Source: Kingella oralis | GTDB taxonomy: Bacteria > Pseudomonadota > Gammaproteobacteria > Burkholderiales > Neisseriaceae | Length of the DNA stretch: 8,855 nt | Direction: 5' to 3' | Assembly (NCBI GenBank): GCA_905373195.1 | Contig: CAJPSG010000020.1 | Span: forward strand, 1-8,855 | Part shown: in pieces, positions 5,667 through 8,855 of the stretch | Position numbering within the stretch: position 1 is the first letter of the stretch | Layout of the letters: each line of letters begins with the position of its first letter | Position numbers and translations under genes: made by a program | The notes under the pieces: generated by a model | The model's database searches: none | The model's input: only the letters and a program-made list of their open reading frames with translations | What the model was told of the DNA's origin: nothing

Positions 5667-6551
5667 CTACGCGCTTTCCAACGCTTTCTGTTCTGCCTTA
5701 TACGCCGCTTGCATTTCACGCTCGCGCTTGGTGGCTTGGCGCAGCATAAAATAATTCGCCGCAATTACCAGTGTACCCACTATCCCAATAATAATAGTTG
5801 CCAGCACATTCATTTGCGGGTCTAGCCCGCGCCGAATACGCGAGAAAATCACCTGCGGCAGCGTGGACGATCCCGGCCCCGACAAAAACGATGCAATCAC
5901 CACATCATCCAGCGACAGCGTAATCCCCAGCAAGAAGCCCGACGCAATGGCTGGCGCAACAAGTGGCAGCGTAATCACGAAAAAAATCTTCATTGGACGC
6001 GCACCTAAATCCATGGCTGCTTCTTCTAGCGATTGATCCAGCTCCGCCAAACGCGAGCGAATCACTACCGTTACATACGCCATACACAGCGTAGTATGCC
6101 CAAGAAAAATAGTGAAAAAACTGCGATCTAGCCACGCAACATCATTACCAAGCCAGCCTTGCAGCATAATTTGCACTTGGCTAATCAACAGCAGCATGGA
6201 TAAGCCCGTAATCACATCGGGCATCACCATGGGCGCAGACACCAAGCCCGCAAACAACGTGTTACCGCGAAACCGTTTAATCCGCGCCATGGCATAGCCT
6301 GCCATTGTGCCTAGCGTAACGGCAGCAAAGGACGACAGCACGGCAATTTTCAGCGATAACCATGCTGCGCTTAATATTTCATCATTGTGCAGCAGCTTGC
6401 CATACCAATGAGTAGAGAAGCCACCCCACACAGTTGCCAATTGTGATTTATTAAATGAATACGCCACCAAAATAATCAGCGGAATATACAAAAACGCCAA
6501 GCCAGCGCACAGCATCAGCTTCAAAAATGGCGACATTTTAGCGTTGTGCAT
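5667..6551 (-). CDS. potI: Putrescine/polyamine ABC transporter permease PotI
   Basis: This inner-membrane subunit of a polyamine importer forms the translocation channel with PotH. The 294-residue protein aligns well from memory with E. coli PotI, including SFNKSQLATVWGGFSTHWYG, PMVMPDVITGLSMLLL, LSLDDVVIASFLSGPGSSTLP and NVLATIIIGIVG. The EAA loop that docks the ATPase is clear at 176-184 (EEAAMDLGA). Six membrane segments are visible at about 8-30, 65-89, 102-127, 143-166, 196-222 and 248-271. The C-terminus adds a charged tail. Its ATG overlaps the potH stop by one base (TAATG), with AAAGGGAA just before it, which suggests translational coupling. It is last in the operon, ending at the 5608-5651 terminator. 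Base composition is visibly more AT-rich than hscA or fabH. PotC is the alternative name if the pump is of the PotABCD type. Confidence 0.93.
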   Translation of the reverse strand: MHNAKMSPFLKLMLCAGLAFLYIPLIILVAYSFNKSQLATVWGGFSTHWYGKLLHNDEILSAAWLSLKIAVLSSFAAVTLGTMAGYAMARIKRFRGNTLFAGLVSAPMVMPDVITGLSMLLLISQVQIMLQGWLGNDVAWLDRSFFTIFLGHTTLCMAYVTVVIRSRLAELDQSLEEAAMDLGARPMKIFFVITLPLVAPAIASGFLLGITLSLDDVVIASFLSGPGSSTLPQVIFSRIRRGLDPQMNVLATIIIGIVGTLVIAANYFMLRQATKREREMQAAYKAEQKALESA

Positions 6552-7507
6552 TATTTGTTCCCTTTCGCGGCTTTGCGGTCATCAAAATATTGTCCAATAG
6601 CAATGGGCACAACCAGCAGCAATACCATAATCACGGCAATCGCCGCTGCCAATGGCCAGTTGTTTTGGTCGGCAAAGGCTTGCCACAACACTTTACCAAT
6701 CATCAAGTTATCAGGCCCGCCTACTAGCTCAGGGATAACGTATTCACCGACAGATGGGATAAACACCAGCATTGAGCCTGCGATAATGCCGCTTTTGGAC
6801 ATTGGCAAAGTAATGGTTAAAAATGCTTTAACGGGGTGTGCGCCCAAATCAGCAGCAGCTTCTAGCAAACGTTTGTCTAATTTCACCAGTTGCGTGTAAA
6901 GCGGCAAAATCATAAAGGGTAAATAGGCATATACCATCACCAGCGTGAGCGAAAACGAGTTGTAAAACAAATTCAGTGGCTCGGAAATAATGCCCCATTT
7001 AATCAAATAATTATTGATGATGCCGTTTTGTCCGAGCAAGCCCATCCATGCGTACACGCGCAACAGGAATGATGTCCAAAATGGCAGCATAATTGCCAGC
7101 AACAGCGCATTGCGAATAGCAGGATTGGCGCGGGAAATGGCATATGCCATAGGATAGCCCACCAGCAGGCAGATAACGGTGGTCATCAGCGCGGTTTTGA
7201 TGGATAGCCAATAAGTCAGCAGGTAAATGTTGTCGCCGCTTTCGCTGGCAAATGGATTAATCAGCGAAATAAACGATGAACCAAAGTTTTCAAAAATATC
7301 TTTGTAATTTTGATAAACGATGTGTAACGCGCCTTGTTCGTCAAACAGCGGCGTGAACGGCGGAATGGAAAACGCTTGTTCGGCAAAGCTGATTTTAAAC
7401 ACAATAAAAAACGGAATTAAAACCAGCAGCAGCAGCCAAAAATACGGTACGCCAATAACAAAGCGCGCCCCTGGGCGCATACGGCGTTTGATGTTTACGG
7501 AAGACAT
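6551..7507 (-). CDS. potH: Putrescine/polyamine ABC transporter permease PotH
   Basis: This is the second inner-membrane permease of the polyamine importer, partner of PotI. The 318-residue protein matches E. coli PotH in PYFWLLLLVLIPFFIVFKIS, LPFWTSFLLRVYAWMG, VYAYLPFMILPLYT and GSMLVFIPSVGEYVIPEL. The EAA motif lies at 215-223 (LEAAADLGA). Membrane segments are at about 17-39, 98-125, 132-157, 183-208, 239-259 and 286-306. The periplasmic loop about 60-97 appears longer than in E. coli and contains SSFISLINPFASESGDN, while the cytoplasmic N-terminus is shorter. The start is ATG at 7507. The only ribosome-binding sequence is AAAGG about 10 nt upstream, and it overlaps a DUS (7509-7520) that fills most of the 16-nt gap to potG. 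Some stretches are strikingly AT-rich (e.g. around 6961-7020). Confidence 0.93.
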   Translation of the reverse strand: MSSVNIKRRMRPGARFVIGVPYFWLLLLVLIPFFIVFKISFAEQAFSIPPFTPLFDEQGALHIVYQNYKDIFENFGSSFISLINPFASESGDNIYLLTYWLSIKTALMTTVICLLVGYPMAYAISRANPAIRNALLLAIMLPFWTSFLLRVYAWMGLLGQNGIINNYLIKWGIISEPLNLFYNSFSLTLVMVYAYLPFMILPLYTQLVKLDKRLLEAAADLGAHPVKAFLTITLPMSKSGIIAGSMLVFIPSVGEYVIPELVGGPDNLMIGKVLWQAFADQNNWPLAAAIAVIMVLLLVVPIAIGQYFDDRKAAKGNK

Positions 7508-7508
7508 T

Positions 7509-7520
7509 TTCAGGCTGCCT
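7509..7520 (-). repeat. Exact DUS forming the potH ribosome binding region
   Basis: Read on the minus strand the potG-potH gap is TAA-AAGGCAGCCTGAAA-ATG. The AGG of the DUS plus the preceding AA gives AAAGG, the only Shine-Dalgarno-like sequence, about 10 nt from the ATG. It is the only DUS in the 3 kb of the pot operon. Confidence 0.75.
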
Positions 7521-7523
7521 TTA

Positions 7524-8633
7524 TTAACGAGTTAATGGGGTGGGCTGGTTTTCGGGCCAATCCAAATACACTTCGTCGCCCCATGTGGGCGGTTCAATGC
7601 CGCGCACATACCAATACGGCGCGGGCACTTGGCTTTTGATGATGCGCCCGTTTTCCATTTGCACGTGGTAAATGGCGAAGCTGCCCAAATAGGCGATTTC
7701 TTTCACTTTGCCGCGCGCCCAGTTGTGCGTGTCGCGGTGGGCGGGTTTTTCTTTGTGCAAATCAATGTCTTCGGGGCGGATGGAAATCCAGATGGTTTGC
7801 CCATTTTCGGCTTCAAATTTTTGGTCGGTATAAACTTTGGCGGGCAATTCGGGGCAGTCTATCAGCGCGTGGGCTTCGTCTTTGTGTACCAGCTTGCCTT
7901 CAAAAATATTGGTTTCGCCGATAAATTCGGCGGTAAAGCGGCTGTTGGGGTAGTCATACACATCGGCGGGCGTGCCCACTTGTTGCAATTCGCCGTGCGA
8001 CATAATGGCAACGCGGCTGGCCATGGTCATGGCTTCTTCTTGGTCGTGCGTTACCATGATGCAGGTTACGCCCACTTTTTCTAACGTGTTCACCAATTCA
8101 AATTGGGTTTGCTGGCGCAGTTTTTTGTCTAACGCGCCAAGGGGTTCGTCCAGCAGCAACAGTTTGGGGCGTTTGGCTAGGCTGCGGGCTAGGGCAACGC
8201 GCTGTTGTTGCCCGCCTGATAGTTGATGCGGCTTGCGCTTGGCGTATTGGGGCATTTGCACAAGACGCAGCATTTCGTCCACGCGGGCTTGCACTTCGTC
8301 TTTGGGCAGTTTGTCTTGTTTTAAGCCGAAGGCGATGTTTTGCTCTACCGTCATATGGGGGAACAGGGCGTAGCTTTGGAACATCATGTTGATGGGGCGG
8401 TCATACGGCGCGAGTTTGGTGATGTCTTGCCCGTCTAGAATGATTTGCCCTTCGGATGGGGTTTCCATGCCTGCGAGCATACGCAATAAGGTGGATTTGC
8501 CGCTGCCTGAGCTGCCAAGCAAAGCGAAAATTTCGTGCTTGTAGATGTCAAGATTCAGATAGTTTACAGCGATGTTGTCGCCAAATTTTTTTGCCAAGCC
8601 TTTGATTTGTAGATAGGGTTGGGTGCTGGTCAT
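7524..8633 (-). CDS. potG: Polyamine ABC transporter ATP-binding protein PotG
   Basis: This cytoplasmic ATPase powers polyamine uptake through PotH/PotI. With the ATG at 8633 the protein has 369 residues and starts MTSTQPYLQIKGLAKKFG. ABC motifs (this numbering): Walker A GSSGSGKST (40-48), Q-loop Gln86, signature LSGGQQQR (138-145), Walker B LLLLDEP (158-164), switch His196 in VTHDQEEAMTMA. The stretch RPINMMFQSYALFPHMTVEQ is typical of PotG/PotA. A C-terminal TOBE-like regulatory domain follows (about 235-360, with ISIRPEDI and GDEVYLDW). A TTG two codons upstream (8639) is in frame, but GGAG (8644-8641) is 7 nt from the ATG and only about 1 nt from the TTG, so ATG is preferred. The gene ends in tandem stops TAATAA, then potH. 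It is first in the operon. Confidence 0.94.
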   Translation of the reverse strand: MTSTQPYLQIKGLAKKFGDNIAVNYLNLDIYKHEIFALLGSSGSGKSTLLRMLAGMETPSEGQIILDGQDITKLAPYDRPINMMFQSYALFPHMTVEQNIAFGLKQDKLPKDEVQARVDEMLRLVQMPQYAKRKPHQLSGGQQQRVALARSLAKRPKLLLLDEPLGALDKKLRQQTQFELVNTLEKVGVTCIMVTHDQEEAMTMASRVAIMSHGELQQVGTPADVYDYPNSRFTAEFIGETNIFEGKLVHKDEAHALIDCPELPAKVYTDQKFEAENGQTIWISIRPEDIDLHKEKPAHRDTHNWARGKVKEIAYLGSFAIYHVQMENGRIIKSQVPAPYWYVRGIEPPTWGDEVYLDWPENQPTPLTR

Positions 8634-8750
8634 GAGCAATACTCCGTTTGATAAGAGAAACAGGCTGTTTGATTGCTTTGGACAGGCTTTGGAGCTGTTT
8701 AGCGGCGTTCGGGCAGCAGAAAATGGGTTAGATTTTTGAAAAAACGCGCG

Positions 8751-8779
8751 ATTGTAGTAGAGTGGGGCGCGGGGGGCAA
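8751..8779 (-). promoter_or_regulatory. Sigma70-type promoter of the potGHI operon
   Basis: On the minus strand TTGCCC (8779-8774, 4/6 to -35), a 17-nt GC-rich spacer and TACAAT (8756-8751, 5/6 to -10). Transcription would begin near 8744, leaving a leader of about 110 nt. That leader could carry post-transcriptional control, but I see no recognisable riboswitch. Confidence 0.55.
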
Positions 8780-8821
8780 GGGAAAATGTGGGGTTGTTTG
8801 TGTAAAGTAAACCGATGAGTT

Positions 8822-8833
8822 TTCAGGCTGCCT
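8822..8833 (-). repeat. Exact DUS upstream of potG
   Basis: TTCAGGCTGCCT, 12/12, near the right edge, about 190 bp upstream of the potG start and upstream of its promoter. It might belong to the terminator or intergenic space of the next gene outside the window; no second arm is visible. Confidence 0.8.
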
Positions 8834-8855
8834 TAGAACCTGTTTACAGCCTCCG

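Noticed and set aside
8634..8639. TTG at 8639 as the potG start
   Set aside because: The GGAG ribosome binding site is only about 1 nt from the TTG but 7 nt from the ATG at 8633, which also begins the conserved protein.
8796..8812. Possible operator GTTT...AAAC upstream of the pot promoter
   Set aside because: Arms of only 4 bp are expected by chance, and it lies upstream of the predicted -35 box without similarity to a known operator.

Overview
The window looks like a chromosomal segment from the family Neisseriaceae, most likely a Kingella-type bacterium. The main evidence is the 12-mer AGGCAGCCTGAA (reverse complement TTCAGGCTGCCT). I count 21 exact copies and 8 copies with one mismatch in 8.9 kb. 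From memory this is the 'AG-kingDUS' dialect of the neisserial DNA uptake sequence (DUS). No phage, insertion sequence, CRISPR array, rRNA or tRNA was recognised.

Layout from left to right. (1) Positions 1-183, minus strand: the 5' end of a gene leaving the window, possibly an M17 leucyl aminopeptidase, with a good promoter. (2) 184-724: a divergent intergenic region with eight DUS or near-DUS, one perfect 18-bp hairpin, and the fabH promoter. (3) 725-1684, plus strand: fabH, the fatty-acid initiation condensing enzyme. (4) 1685-2351: a convergent intergenic region of about 670 bp, packed with hairpins, DUS and a second copy of a roughly 110-bp composite repeat also found in region 2. (5) 2352-4208, minus strand: hscA, the Hsp70 chaperone of Fe-S cluster assembly, alone without its usual isc/hscB partners. 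(6) 4209-4382: a divergent promoter region. (7) 4383-5588, plus strand: a predicted lipoprotein of unknown function. (8) 5589-5666: a DUS-pair bidirectional terminator. (9) 8633-5667, minus strand: a tight potG-potH-potI operon for an ABC polyamine importer, with its promoter near 8751-8779 and no substrate-binding protein inside the window.

The genes are mostly unrelated housekeeping and transport functions. Only potGHI form an evident operon. The three Pot proteins are the ATPase and two permeases of one transporter, and would need a periplasmic PotF/PotD-type protein encoded elsewhere.

I see no convincing new multi-gene system. The most interesting signal is what the DUS repeats are doing beyond DNA uptake. 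They form terminator-like hairpins, supply the probable ribosome binding site of potH, sit in the spacer of a possible promoter, form a hairpin inside the hscA coding sequence, and build a duplicated composite intergenic element.
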